Below are positions 1 to 7,678 of a stretch of 22,941 nucleotides of DNA, in pieces. The DNA comes from Desulfobacteraceae bacterium. Lineage in GTDB: Bacteria; Desulfobacterota; Desulfobacteria; Desulfobacterales; Desulfobacteraceae. Numbering within the stretch: position 1 is the stretch's first letter; each line of letters opens with the position of its first letter. The notes below the pieces were generated by a model. It saw nothing but the letters and a program-made list of their open reading frames with translations, made no database searches and was not told where the DNA came from. Both the position numbers and the translations under genes were made by a program. The DNA lies in NCBI GenBank assembly GCA_003354055.1, contig PIVQ01000040.1:1-22941 (forward strand), given 5' to 3'.

Positions 1-75
1 ATATTGAATCTGATGAAAATCCGTTCGTATATGACGTTGTACTATAGTATTTAGATACGATCGCCGAAATAAATT

Positions 76-180
76 CTACTGATTGGTCTGAATGTAATCT
101 AGCTGCTGGGACTCCATTAATCGAACCAGTGAGACTTCATTTTTTAGTCGCTCTATAACCTCATTTTTGATACGCGGCAT
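76..180 (-). pseudogene. N-terminal fragment of a CHC2 zinc-finger primase-like protein
   Basis: A 34-codon reading frame starts at ATG 180 and stops at TAG 76. Its first part reads MPRIKNEVIERLKNEVSLVR, then LMESQQLDYI. From memory of the family, this resembles the start of mobile-element proteins with a CHC2 zinc finger (DnaG-type primase N-terminal domain). Such proteins normally continue into a CPFHDD...SL...WHC zinc-finger segment, which is absent here: the frame stops after about 30 residues and none of the other frames visible before the window edge restores it. It lies inside the 3' end of the truncated larC in another frame, with a purine-rich AGGG about 12 bases upstream. I read it as a broken leftover of a mobile element. 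The assignment rests on a short stretch only. Confidence 0.5.
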
Positions 181-949
181 GATGTTTTCCGACCCTTAGA
201 ATATGTTTCTGCGGTTTTAACTCTAATGCATCAGCCAAAGGCTTGCCCAGTATCATACGCAGCAGATTGGGGGCGGCTGAGCCTGTATCCCGTTTCCCGG
301 CCCCGTATCCTATACCTGCAATTTCCATTTCCGGCATAGATCCGAAATTTTCTGCCAGGGTGGCCACAATGGCGGCCCCTGTGGGGGTGACAATCTCGGT
401 TTTGGCATCGGACTGCGTTACGGGCAGGCCTTTTAAAATGGCCAGAGTCGCTGGAACCGGCACTGGAATTTTCCCGTGGGCGCAGTCTATGGTGCCTGAT
501 CCCAGCGGAATTTTTGAGGCTTCCACACGGGTGATACCCAGATAGTCAACCCCTAAGAAAGTGCCGATAATATCCACCAGAGAATCAATACCGCCGATCT
601 CGTGGAAGTGGACATGATCTATATCCTTGCCGTGGATTACAGCTTCTGCCGCTGCAATTTTTTCAAAAGCGGTCAACGCGTTTTGCTTTACAGCCTGCGG
701 CAGATCCGCCTGCTCGATCATCTTGCGGATATCTTTATAATGGCGGTGGGCGGTGTTGTCGGTCACATCCACAAAGAGATTAACCGCCCGCAGATGACTG
801 CGGAATACGACTTCCGACCTGAGTTCAAATCCATTCAGGATGGGGGAGAGTTTCCGGGTCAGCCACTCCAGGGGAACCCCAAGATCCACCAGGCTGCCCA
901 GAGCCATGTCCCCGGAAATGCCGGACACCATGTCCAGGTAAAGAATCAT
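161..949 (-). CDS. larC: LarC, nickel-pincer cofactor biosynthesis protein, lacking the C-terminal LarC2 domain
   Basis: LarC inserts nickel into the pincer cofactor of lactate racemase and related LarA-type enzymes in a CTP-dependent reaction in the cytoplasm. Recognisable family features are the start MILYLDMVSGISGDM, the histidine motif HVHFHEIGG (residues 112-120), the segment IPVPVPATLAIL (161-172), EIVTPTGAA (185-193) and GIGYGAGKRD (212-221). Full LarC proteins are roughly 400 residues and have a second domain beginning with an ETNIDDM-like strand. Here the protein ends at 262 residues with an unrelated-looking tail (KHILRVGKHHAAYQK), and no LarC2-like sequence is seen in any frame down to base 1. 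In Lactobacillus plantarum larC1 and larC2 are joined by programmed frameshifting, but nothing to shift into is visible here. The gene starts 3 bases after the stop of the peptidase gene, so the two are probably cotranscribed. No larA, larB or larE is in the window. Confidence 0.85.
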   Translation of the reverse strand: MILYLDMVSGISGDMALGSLVDLGVPLEWLTRKLSPILNGFELRSEVVFRSHLRAVNLFVDVTDNTAHRHYKDIRKMIEQADLPQAVKQNALTAFEKIAAAEAVIHGKDIDHVHFHEIGGIDSLVDIIGTFLGVDYLGITRVEASKIPLGSGTIDCAHGKIPVPVPATLAILKGLPVTQSDAKTEIVTPTGAAIVATLAENFGSMPEMEIAGIGYGAGKRDTGSAAPNLLRMILGKPLADALELKPQKHILRVGKHHAAYQK

Positions 950-952
950 TCC

Positions 953-2092
953 CTATTTGTCTCCTGCGGCATGAATCTGAAGAATTTCCAGGGTGAGCTC
1001 GGCAGTGTTAACCATATCTTTCAGGGCAACGGACTCTTTCAGGGTGTGAACATCGGTCATGCCGGTGCCCAGGACGCCTGCCACAATGCCTTTACCGAAA
1101 AAGATATTGGCATCAGCCCCGCCGCCGATGGTCTTGCTTTCCAGGGGACGGCCGAGTTTATCGGCAGCCTTGCGGGCCAGGGTAATGGCAATGTGGTCTT
1201 CGGGAATATTGGTGTTGGGAAAATCCTGTTCAATTTCTATTTCCACGCGGGGCAAATCTTCGCCTTCCACCCTCAGGGAGGCCGCAGTCTCTTCAAAGGT
1301 GGTTACGATGTTTTGGGTGACTTTTTCCAGCATCTCCACATCATGGGACCTGCCTTCACCTAAGATTTCAACATATTCAGGAATGATATTGGTGGCCATA
1401 CCGCCGGAAATCAATCCGAGGTTACAGGTAGTTTCTGCGTCAATTCGCCCTAGTTTCAACTGGGAAATTGCTTTGGACGCCGCATAAATGGCAGAAATCC
1501 CTTTTTCTGGGGCAGCTCCGGCATGGGCGGCCCTTCCGTATACCTTGGCCGTGATCTTGTTGGCAGAAGGGGCACGGGTGACAATGCCTTCGGTATCTGT
1601 GGAATCCAGGATGTATCCAAATTTTGAATCCATGAGGGACAGATCGATTTCCTTGGCCCCCATGAGGCCGATTTCCTCACACACGGTAAAGACAATTTCA
1701 ACCGGCGGACAGGGCAGATTGTTCTCGGCAATGACCTGCATTACCTCTATAATAATGGCAAGGGCGGATTTATCATCAGATCCCAGGATGGTGGTGCCGT
1801 CACTTGAAAAAATCCCGTCTTTAAACTGAACCTTCACCCCTTTACCCGGAACCACCGTATCCATGTGTCCGGAAAGAAAGATGGGCTCAGCATCCACATT
1901 ACCCTTAAACTTGGCCACCAGGTTACCGCAGTCACCGCCTACCTTTTGGGCGGCATCGTCAAACACCACTGTGGCACCCATGCCTGTTAAGATGGTTTCA
2001 AGCTCTCCTGCAATCAGCGCCTCATGGCGGGATTCCGAATCAATCTGGGCAAACTTTGTAAAAAGGTCTCCCAGCCGTTTTGCATCTATCAT
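953..2092 (-). CDS. M20 family peptidase, PepT-like (tripeptide aminopeptidase-like)
   Basis: This is a 379-residue zinc-dependent exopeptidase of the M20 family, of the PepT-like type. Metal-site motifs are in order: SGHMDTV (H76, D78), GSDDKSA (bridging Asp at 106-107), VCEEIGLMGA (catalytic E139 and metal ligand E140), LDSTD (D163) and a late histidine in TDVHTLKE. The dimerisation or lid domain lies between about residues 178 and 290 (GRAAHAGAAPEKG is its usual start). It is expected to be cytoplasmic and to trim N-terminal residues from short peptides; the exact substrate cannot be read from the sequence. ATG 2092 is preceded by AAGGA at a good distance. The gene is the first of a two-gene unit with larC. 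Confidence 0.88.
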   Translation of the reverse strand: MIDAKRLGDLFTKFAQIDSESRHEALIAGELETILTGMGATVVFDDAAQKVGGDCGNLVAKFKGNVDAEPIFLSGHMDTVVPGKGVKVQFKDGIFSSDGTTILGSDDKSALAIIIEVMQVIAENNLPCPPVEIVFTVCEEIGLMGAKEIDLSLMDSKFGYILDSTDTEGIVTRAPSANKITAKVYGRAAHAGAAPEKGISAIYAASKAISQLKLGRIDAETTCNLGLISGGMATNIIPEYVEILGEGRSHDVEMLEKVTQNIVTTFEETAASLRVEGEDLPRVEIEIEQDFPNTNIPEDHIAITLARKAADKLGRPLESKTIGGGADANIFFGKGIVAGVLGTGMTDVHTLKESVALKDMVNTAELTLEILQIHAAGDK

Positions 2093-2234
2093 GGTGACAT
2101 CCTTTATATTCTAAACCGTATACCTGTCCGTCCTCATGCGGACCAAAGTTTCATATATACTAGACTTCACCGCCGATTGCCACCCCTGGTAAAGGATAAA
2201 CAGCAATTCTAAATATGGTGAGAGATGCCCAAAA

Positions 2235-2392
2235 AGCGAGAGCGGCGAGAACCGCTCGATCAGCGAGAGCAGCAGGTGGAGAACCTTTGGTTGACCTAAT
2301 TTAAAGTCCGGTGTTGCCGGGTAAAAATATTTGGTACGCGAAGCGCTTCAATAGCTGTTCTTGCAGCTCTCGCTGTTCCAGCTGTTCTCGCT
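2235..2392. repeat. Cluster of related 18-base repeats, direct and inverted
   Basis: Two adjacent 18-mers at 2357-2374 (GTTCTTGCAGCTCTCGCT) and 2375-2392 (GTTCCAGCTGTTCTCGCT) are close copies of each other. Their reverse complements match AGCGAGAGCGGCGAGAAC at 2235-2252 (15 of 18 against the first). A looser copy, AGCGAGAGC...GGAGAAC, spans 2262-2284. The block can therefore fold into alternative stem-loops of about 100-150 bases. The unit does not code in an obvious way. It could be a small mobile repeat, a transcription-termination or RNA-processing structure, or a binding array. Confidence 0.65.
2317..2339 (+). repeat. Copy 1 of a 23-base dispersed intergenic motif
   Basis: The stretch CCGGG-T-AAAAATATTTGGT-A-CGC recurs on the opposite strand at 6577-6599 with 21 of 23 identical bases. 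Both copies lie in gaps between divergent genes, next to large inverted repeats. Confidence 0.6.
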
Positions 2393-2462
2393 ATTCCAAA
2401 ATTAAGATTGTCACCCAGATCCAGACCGGCTATATTTATATGAAATTATATTGGAGAATCAG

Positions 2463-5366
2463 ATGAAGAATAGATATATTGTATCACTCTTGCTTGGTCT
2501 TCTTCTCTTCTGTGTCTACATGCTTCATCTCACCTATGAGGATGCCAAAAATAAAGCCATAACCGAGCTGAATTCACGGCAGATGATTCTCGCAAAACAT
2601 GCCAAAAATCAGATTGAATTCTATTTTAACAGTATGGCTCAATTTCTTGATCAGCTGGCCGCATCAGACCACATCGTCACGTTTGACGACAAGGGAAGGC
2701 AGGAGATGGATGTGGCATTAACGATAAGGCCGGAAGGGATAAAGGCGATAACCCGTGTGAATGAACGCGGTAAAATTATATATACGACCCCGGTAAACGA
2801 CAGCTTGATCGGCAGGGATATATCCGGCCAAAAGCATGTCACCAAAATTCTTAAGACACAAAGCCCCGTTGCAAGTGATGTTTTCAATGCTGTCCAAGGG
2901 TATCAAGCCATAGCTGTCCATGTCCCCGTATTTAAAGGAAAAGATTTTAAAGGCACACTGGCCGTCTTAATCGATTTCCTTTCTATCTCAAGACGTTCCC
3001 TTCAAAGTATACGAATTGGAGAGACAGGGTATGCATGGATGACAAGCCGGGAAGGAATAGAACTCTTTTGCCCTGTCCCCGGACACACGGGGAATTCAAT
3101 TTTTGAAACCTGTAAAAATTTTCCAACAATTCTTGCGATGGCAGAAAATATGCTGCAGGGCCGGCAAGGCATCACAACCTACCAATACGACAAGATAAGG
3201 GAACATCAATCTGAAACGATAAAAAAGCATGCCGTTTACCTGCCGATAAAAATTGTGGATAGCTTTTGGACAATTGTGGTTGCCTCAAGCGAGAATGAAG
3301 TTTTGGCAACCTTGGTGGGGTTTAAAAACAAACTGATTATTATAATGGGGCTACTCCTTTTATGCAGCAGCTTTTTTTCTTATTTCAGCATGAAAGCCTG
3401 GGGTATCGTCAGAGAAGAGACTGAAAGAAAGAAGGCGGAGAAAGCCCTGCTAAAAAGTGAAGAGCGTTTCAGATCACTTGTCGAGTCCATGAATGAATGG
3501 GTATGGGAGGTGGACCCCGAAGGAACCTATCAGTATGCAAGTCCACAGGTATTTGATCTGCTGGGATATAAGCCTGCCGAAATATTAGGCAAGACCTTTT
3601 CCGATTTTATCATCCCCGAAGATAAAGACAGGGTTGCAAGGGAAGTGAATTCCATCATTGCAAATCCCCGTCCCTTTGAAAATCTTGAGAAAAGATATTT
3701 TCATAAAAAAGGTCACATCGTTTTTCTTGAGGCCAGCGGCGTACCGATTATAGATGAAGAGGGAAATCTTACAGGATTTAAGGGAATTAACAGGAACATC
3801 ACTGAACGCAAGAAGGCAGAAAGAGAAGTACAGCAGCTAAATCAATTTCGCAAATCAATCATAGAAAATGCAAATATCTGGTTAAATGTACTGGATGAAG
3901 CGGGCAATGTCGTGGTCTGGAACAAGGCTGCTGAGACCATAAGCGGTTATTCCAAAGAGGAAGTTGTAGGACATAACAAAATATGGGAATGGGCATATCC
4001 TGACAAAAATTATAGAAATAAAATTTTCACTCAGGTCACTGCAATCATTCAAGACAATAAAGTCGTGGAGGATTTTGAGACAACGATCAGAAGAAAGGAT
4101 GGAAAAGATCGTATTATTGCATGGCACTCTCGGAATCTTAAGAGTGAAAAAGGAAAACCGATTGGTTCAATTGCCTTAGGCCGGGACATAACGGACCGAA
4201 AATTGGCTGTGAAAGAAAAAACAGATGCGCAAAAAGTTGCTGCAGACCATAAAGAACTGGCCTTAGTTGGACAAATTGCTGGCAAAATGGCCCATGATTT
4301 TAATAATATTTTAGGTATTATTATGGGCAATGCAGAACTCTCCCTCTTAAATTGCAAAGAACCAAATGTAAAAGAAACCCTTGAGTTGATTTTTGATCAG
4401 ACTTTAAGAGGAAAAAATTTAACAAAAAATCTGGTGGCGTTTGCAAAAAGTCAGGAGCCCAAACAGGAATTTTTTAAAATCAGCAGCAAAATCAATCTTG
4501 TCTTAAGCCTGTTGAAAAAGGATCTGGAAGGGATTGAAATTGTAAGGGATGACAAGCCTGGTGTCCCGGAGTTGCTCGCTGACCCGGGAATGATAGAACA
4601 TGCCCTTGTAAACCTTGTGTTAAATTCAATACATGCTGTCAGCACCACCTCAAATCCTGCCATAACCATACGGACATACTGTCTTGCCGAAAAGATCTGC
4701 TTTGAGATTGAAGATAATGGATGCGGCATTCCCAAAGAGCATATCTCAGATATTTACGCCCCCTCTTTCACCTTAAAGGGAAGCAATGATTTAACGGGCG
4801 CCTATGAACCCGGTATTAAAGGAACGGGTTACGGAATGGCCAATGTAAAAAAATACATAGATCAGCACAAGGGAAATATATTGGCGGAATCAAAGATGGG
4901 GCACAGTACAAAATTTACCATCCAGCTGCCCGTCATTAAAAAGGAACTGACCATTGAAGAGGCGGCAGAAATTGAAGATATAGTTGATTCTAACGGAAAA
5001 TACATTCTCCTTGTGGAAGATGAGCCGGCAATCTCGGATGTTCAGTACACGGTATTAACTCATCCGCCCTGTAACTATCGGGTTGATATTGCCAACACCG
5101 GCCAAATCGCGATGGATCTGTTTGACAGAAATGACTATGATTTTGTCAGTCTGGACTACATCCTGCCAAGACAATTTAATGGCATGGATGTCTATAATCA
5201 TATCAGAACAACCAATCAGAACATCCCCATACTATTTGTATCCGGTAATATTGAGTTTTTAGAATCAATAAAACAGCTGAAAGGCAAAGATACCCGTATC
5301 GATCATATTTCAAAGCCCTGTTCCAATGTAGATTATATCAAGATGATCAATAGGTTATTGAAGTAA
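2463..5366 (+). CDS. Membrane-bound hybrid sensor histidine kinase (Cache-like sensor, two PAS, HisKA/HATPase, receiver)
   Basis: This 967-residue sensor kinase has a first membrane helix at about 5-22 and a second at about 290-309. Between them is a periplasmic domain of about 270 residues that looks like a double Cache ligand-binding domain. The cytoplasmic part has two PAS domains (about 330-450 and 455-580), each ending in the usual ITERK/ITDRK linker. The phosphoacceptor His is near 611 (MAHDFNN). The ATPase domain shows the N box with N721 (LVLNSIHAV), the G1 box D751 (EDNGCGIP) and the G2 box GTGYGMANV. A C-terminal receiver has acidic residues 852-853, phosphoacceptor D898 (LDYILP) and K951 (SKP). 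There is no HPt or output domain, so phosphate must leave to a partner outside the window. ATG 2463 has GGAG six bases upstream; an in-frame TTG at 2451 lies just ahead of that ribosome site and is a less likely start. The ligand is unknown. Confidence 0.9.
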   Translation: MKNRYIVSLLLGLLLFCVYMLHLTYEDAKNKAITELNSRQMILAKHAKNQIEFYFNSMAQFLDQLAASDHIVTFDDKGRQEMDVALTIRPEGIKAITRVNERGKIIYTTPVNDSLIGRDISGQKHVTKILKTQSPVASDVFNAVQGYQAIAVHVPVFKGKDFKGTLAVLIDFLSISRRSLQSIRIGETGYAWMTSREGIELFCPVPGHTGNSIFETCKNFPTILAMAENMLQGRQGITTYQYDKIREHQSETIKKHAVYLPIKIVDSFWTIVVASSENEVLATLVGFKNKLIIIMGLLLLCSSFFSYFSMKAWGIVREETERKKAEKALLKSEERFRSLVESMNEWVWEVDPEGTYQYASPQVFDLLGYKPAEILGKTFSDFIIPEDKDRVAREVNSIIANPRPFENLEKRYFHKKGHIVFLEASGVPIIDEEGNLTGFKGINRNITERKKAEREVQQLNQFRKSIIENANIWLNVLDEAGNVVVWNKAAETISGYSKEEVVGHNKIWEWAYPDKNYRNKIFTQVTAIIQDNKVVEDFETTIRRKDGKDRIIAWHSRNLKSEKGKPIGSIALGRDITDRKLAVKEKTDAQKVAADHKELALVGQIAGKMAHDFNNILGIIMGNAELSLLNCKEPNVKETLELIFDQTLRGKNLTKNLVAFAKSQEPKQEFFKISSKINLVLSLLKKDLEGIEIVRDDKPGVPELLADPGMIEHALVNLVLNSIHAVSTTSNPAITIRTYCLAEKICFEIEDNGCGIPKEHISDIYAPSFTLKGSNDLTGAYEPGIKGTGYGMANVKKYIDQHKGNILAESKMGHSTKFTIQLPVIKKELTIEEAAEIEDIVDSNGKYILLVEDEPAISDVQYTVLTHPPCNYRVDIANTGQIAMDLFDRNDYDFVSLDYILPRQFNGMDVYNHIRTTNQNIPILFVSGNIEFLESIKQLKGKDTRIDHISKPCSNVDYIKMINRLLK

Positions 5367-5404
5367 AATTCAAAGGCGGCCCCCAAAGGTCCCTGGTCTG
5401 CTTC

Positions 5405-6349
5405 CTATTTTTTTTCAGAAAAAATTTCTGCCATCATGCACCGTGCCGAACCGCCGCCGATGGTTTCAATGACAGTAAGATCCATGGGCAGAAGTTGCCC
5501 GTATTGTCCCAAGCGTTCCCGCTGGTCTTCGGTAAATCCCTCAAACGCTTTCTGTGACATGACGATCAGCGGTCTGCCGCCTGCGGAGTTCACCTGAAGG
5601 ATATTGCCGCAGAAATGGTTCTCCATCTGATCCATGGAAATCTCAACTATCTCAAAATCTTTTTCAAGGGTGGTCCGGACCTTGTCCCGCTCATCAGGGT
5701 TAATAATACACTCCAGGCAGATGACGGCGTATTTATCCCCGACACTCATCATTACATTGGTATGATAGATGGGATTGCCGGCGCAGCTTTGGGTGTCGAA
5801 CATGATGCCTTCTTCAAAAAAACGCAGGCTGATAAAATTTTTAAACTGTTCTTCATCACACCGCTGGGACCTTGCCGCATAGACCACTTCAGCCCGGTGA
5901 TCAATGATCATGGAGCCGGTGCCTTCCAGAAACCGCTTTTTCTCATCCAGCTCCCCTACATGGAGGACATTCCGGATCTTGTACCCGTTTGCCTTGAGCA
6001 GTTTTTCCACATCCTCGGGCCTGCGCTCCACCCGTCGGTTCATGGCTGCCATGGGATAGGTGATCATGGTGCCGTCATGCTCGGTGGAAAACCAGTTGTT
6101 GGGGAAAATGGCATCCGGGGTGCTTGCATAGGGCTGGTCCGGTTTTTCTAAGATAAGCACGGTTACGCCCTCGACCCGAAGTTTATCCACCATGGCCTGG
6201 AACTCTTCATTGGCCCTGGTATTGATCTCCTGTTCGGACATCGCAAGATGCTGCTGGAATTCATTATCCTGACCTGTCTCTTCGTTAAACCCGAAATCAT
6301 AAGGTCTGACCATTAGAATGGTGTCAGTTGTTCTGGATACATCTAACAT
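5405..6349 (-). CDS. ctlX: Amidinotransferase/arginine-deiminase-superfamily hydrolase, CtlX-like (citrulline utilisation)
   Basis: This is a 314-residue enzyme of the guanidino-group-modifying superfamily. Expected active-site elements are present: the substrate-binding Asp in STPDAIFPNNWFS (D79), the LEGTGSM motif (E142), the catalytic His in NPIYHTNVMMS (H196) and the nucleophilic Cys in GGGSARCMMAE (C304). The overall length and the PNNWFS and RCMMAE signatures fit the CtlX branch described as citrulline utilisation hydrolase. The exact substrate (citrulline, arginine or a related ureido/guanidino compound) is inferred from family only. The start at 6349 is preceded by GAGGGG about five bases upstream. 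It is divergent from the IclR gene across a gap with a large inverted repeat, so regulation by that IclR protein is plausible but unproven. Its 3' end converges on the kinase gene with 38 bases between them. Confidence 0.82.
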   Translation of the reverse strand: MLDVSRTTDTILMVRPYDFGFNEETGQDNEFQQHLAMSEQEINTRANEEFQAMVDKLRVEGVTVLILEKPDQPYASTPDAIFPNNWFSTEHDGTMITYPMAAMNRRVERRPEDVEKLLKANGYKIRNVLHVGELDEKKRFLEGTGSMIIDHRAEVVYAARSQRCDEEQFKNFISLRFFEEGIMFDTQSCAGNPIYHTNVMMSVGDKYAVICLECIINPDERDKVRTTLEKDFEIVEISMDQMENHFCGNILQVNSAGGRPLIVMSQKAFEGFTEDQRERLGQYGQLLPMDLTVIETIGGGSARCMMAEIFSEKK

Positions 6350-6467
6350 GATTGCCCCTCATCACTTGGTTCTCATATATAAATTATTGCTATGCCGATT
6401 GATGGATTCAGGTACCATTTTCCATGGGTTCAGTCAAGATGGGATAACTGGAAGAACAGGAATGGTA

Positions 6468-6580
6468 GCGCTAAGGAATCGTTACAAAATAACTTGATCT
6501 AAATTGTTTCCAAAACCCCTTAAAAGACAGGGTATTTTGGAAACAAAAGATCAAGTAATTTTGGAGCCGATCCTAAGCGC
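6468..6580. repeat. Long inverted repeat (about 52-base arms) with a short loop
   Basis: The left arm runs from GCGCTAAGG at 6468 to CCAAAACCCC at 6519. The right arm runs from AGGGTATTTTGG at 6529 to CCTAAGCGC at 6580. The outer 33 bases match at 26 positions. The inner part (TTGATCT...TTTCCAAAA) matches almost perfectly, with a small length difference. The loop is about nine bases (TTAAAAGAC). Outward symmetry continues into TGGTAGCGC and GCGCACCA. The arms are too long for a simple operator. A miniature inverted-repeat element or a structured regulatory RNA are alternatives. Confidence 0.8.
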
Positions 6581-6599
6581 ACCAAATATTTTTGCCCGG
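6577..6599 (-). repeat. Copy 2 of the 23-base dispersed intergenic motif (inverted)
   Basis: This is the reverse complement of 2317-2339 with two mismatches. It overlaps the outer end of the long inverted repeat. Confidence 0.6.
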
Positions 6600-6691
6600 T
6601 AAGCAACCGACGATTGATAATAATTCAAAATTAAGTTATTCTCCATCATCGTACCATTAACGACAATGCAGTAGAGGACACTGATTTATCC

Positions 6692-7462
6692 ATGAAAAAA
6701 CCACGGCGCCTGATCCAGTCCATACAGAGGGCTTCTGATATTCTTGATCTCTTTGTACAGGACAATACCCCTTTGGGCATTACCCAGTGCGCAAACCGCA
6801 TGGAATTGCCCAAGACAACCATCCAGGGCATTGTCCAGACCCTTGAGGCTTTAGGCTTTCTTGAAAAAGATCGTAAGACCGTGAAGTACAGGTTAGGTCC
6901 CAAGGTATTTCACTTAGGCATGCAGTACGCCGCCAACATGGATATTGTCACCATGGGACGGGTATGGATGGAGCGCTTAAGTTTTCAATTCAGGGAACCC
7001 GTCAACGTGGGTATGCTGGTTGATGACAAGGTAGTCGTCCTGCTCCGGGTGGATCCGGATAACCAGTTCATGAGCTATCCCCAGGCAGGTTCCATCATCC
7101 CTTTGCATACCACCTGCATCGGAAAAATCCTCTTTGCCAATATGGAGGCAAAGAAGCGGAAGGCCGTCCTCTCTGACTATCATTTTGAGCGGTTCACCCC
7201 CAATACCATCCCCAATCTTGCAGCCTTTGAGGAAAAACTCATAAAGGTCAGACAGGAAGGCATCAGCTTTGAACACGAGGAGACCGTCACCGGCATGGCC
7301 GGCATCGGTGCCCCGATCTTCAATCACACCAACCAGGTGATTGCCGCCTTTACCATCACAGGCGATGCAGACAATGTCCAGAACCAGAAAGAAAAAATCA
7401 TTGAGGCAGTGCGTTACACCTCGCAGGAATTATCCAGAAGTCTGGGGTATACCGGTACCTGA
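6692..7462 (+). CDS. IclR-family transcriptional regulator
   Basis: This 256-residue regulator has the N-terminal winged helix-turn-helix of the IclR family at about residues 8-70 (SIQRASDILDLF, then LPKTTIQGIVQTLEALGFLE, then YRLGPKVFHLG). A C-terminal effector-binding domain follows, with the typical IPLHTTCIGKILFAN and GISFEHEETVTGMAGIGAPIF segments. The length is normal for the family. A weak ribosome site (AGAGGA) precedes ATG 6692. It sits between the divergent ctlX-like gene and the downstream decarboxylase-fold/reductase pair, which makes either side a likely target. A 19-base copy of part of the upstream hairpin arm lies just after its stop codon. The effector is not readable from sequence. 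Confidence 0.92.
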   Translation: MKKPRRLIQSIQRASDILDLFVQDNTPLGITQCANRMELPKTTIQGIVQTLEALGFLEKDRKTVKYRLGPKVFHLGMQYAANMDIVTMGRVWMERLSFQFREPVNVGMLVDDKVVVLLRVDPDNQFMSYPQAGSIIPLHTTCIGKILFANMEAKKRKAVLSDYHFERFTPNTIPNLAAFEEKLIKVRQEGISFEHEETVTGMAGIGAPIFNHTNQVIAAFTITGDADNVQNQKEKIIEAVRYTSQELSRSLGYTGT

Positions 7463-7471
7463 TTCTTCTCT

Positions 7472-7490
7472 GCTAAGGATCGGCTCCTAA
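7472..7490 (+). repeat. Second copy of the hairpin-arm motif downstream of iclR
   Basis: GCTAAGGATCGGCTCCTAA matches the reverse complement of the outer right arm of the long inverted repeat (about 6561-6579, GCTTAGGATCGGCTCCAAA) with only two differences. It lies between iclR and the promoter of the next gene, so it could be a shared binding site or a remnant of the same repeat. Confidence 0.55.
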
Positions 7491-7590
7491 ACTAACATCG
7501 AATTCCAAACCTCCTTCTTTTTTCCGGTGTGTAACCCTGTACGCCGGCTGGTGTATATTTGCGTTTCAGTTCATATCTATCGGATTTTTA

Positions 7591-7619
7591 TTGACTTTTT
7601 TATTTTTTTAGGACAATAT
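7591..7619 (+). promoter_or_regulatory. Candidate sigma-70 promoter of the decarboxylase/reductase pair
   Basis: A -35 box TTGACT (7591-7596) is followed by a 17-base T/A-rich spacer and a -10-like CAATAT (7614-7619). The coding start is 60 bases downstream with a strong AGGAGG ribosome site at 7666-7671. Confidence 0.5.
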
Positions 7620-7678
7620 CCTACATTAACATCTACAAAACGATAATGTCGTACATAAAAACAACAGGAGGAAGATAG

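Larger units (their letters stand above)
2093..2462. other. Intergenic region with tandem and inverted repeats, no gene seen
   Basis: This gap separates the divergent peptidase gene (minus) and sensor kinase gene (plus), so it must hold both promoters, but no clear -35/-10 pair stands out. Its middle part is occupied by related 18-base repeats in direct and inverted orientation, and by a motif that recurs inverted at 6577-6599. I see no convincing reading frame in it. Confidence 0.6.
6350..6691. other. Divergent intergenic region between ctlX-like and iclR genes
   Basis: This gap contains the upstream regions of both genes. About a third of it (6468-6580) is a long inverted repeat, described separately, followed by the second copy of the dispersed 23-base motif. 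No reading frame of interest is seen. I cannot assign a -35/-10 pair for either gene with confidence. Confidence 0.6.

Noticed and set aside
3..47. Short plus-strand open stretch IESDENPFVYDVVL ending at TAG
   Set aside because: It could be the C-terminal end of a gene starting left of the window, but 14 residues are not enough to support it.
602..1363. Long plus-strand reading frame opposite the larC/peptidase genes
   Set aside because: It is a shadow of two well-supported minus-strand genes and spans their junction; it has no family signature.
2235..2392. CRISPR array
   Set aside because: The 18-mers are adjacent or inverted with no regular unique spacers, and no cas genes are present.
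2451..2462. TTG start for the sensor kinase
   Set aside because: The TTG sits immediately before the GGAG that serves as ribosome site for ATG 2463; ATG is the better start.
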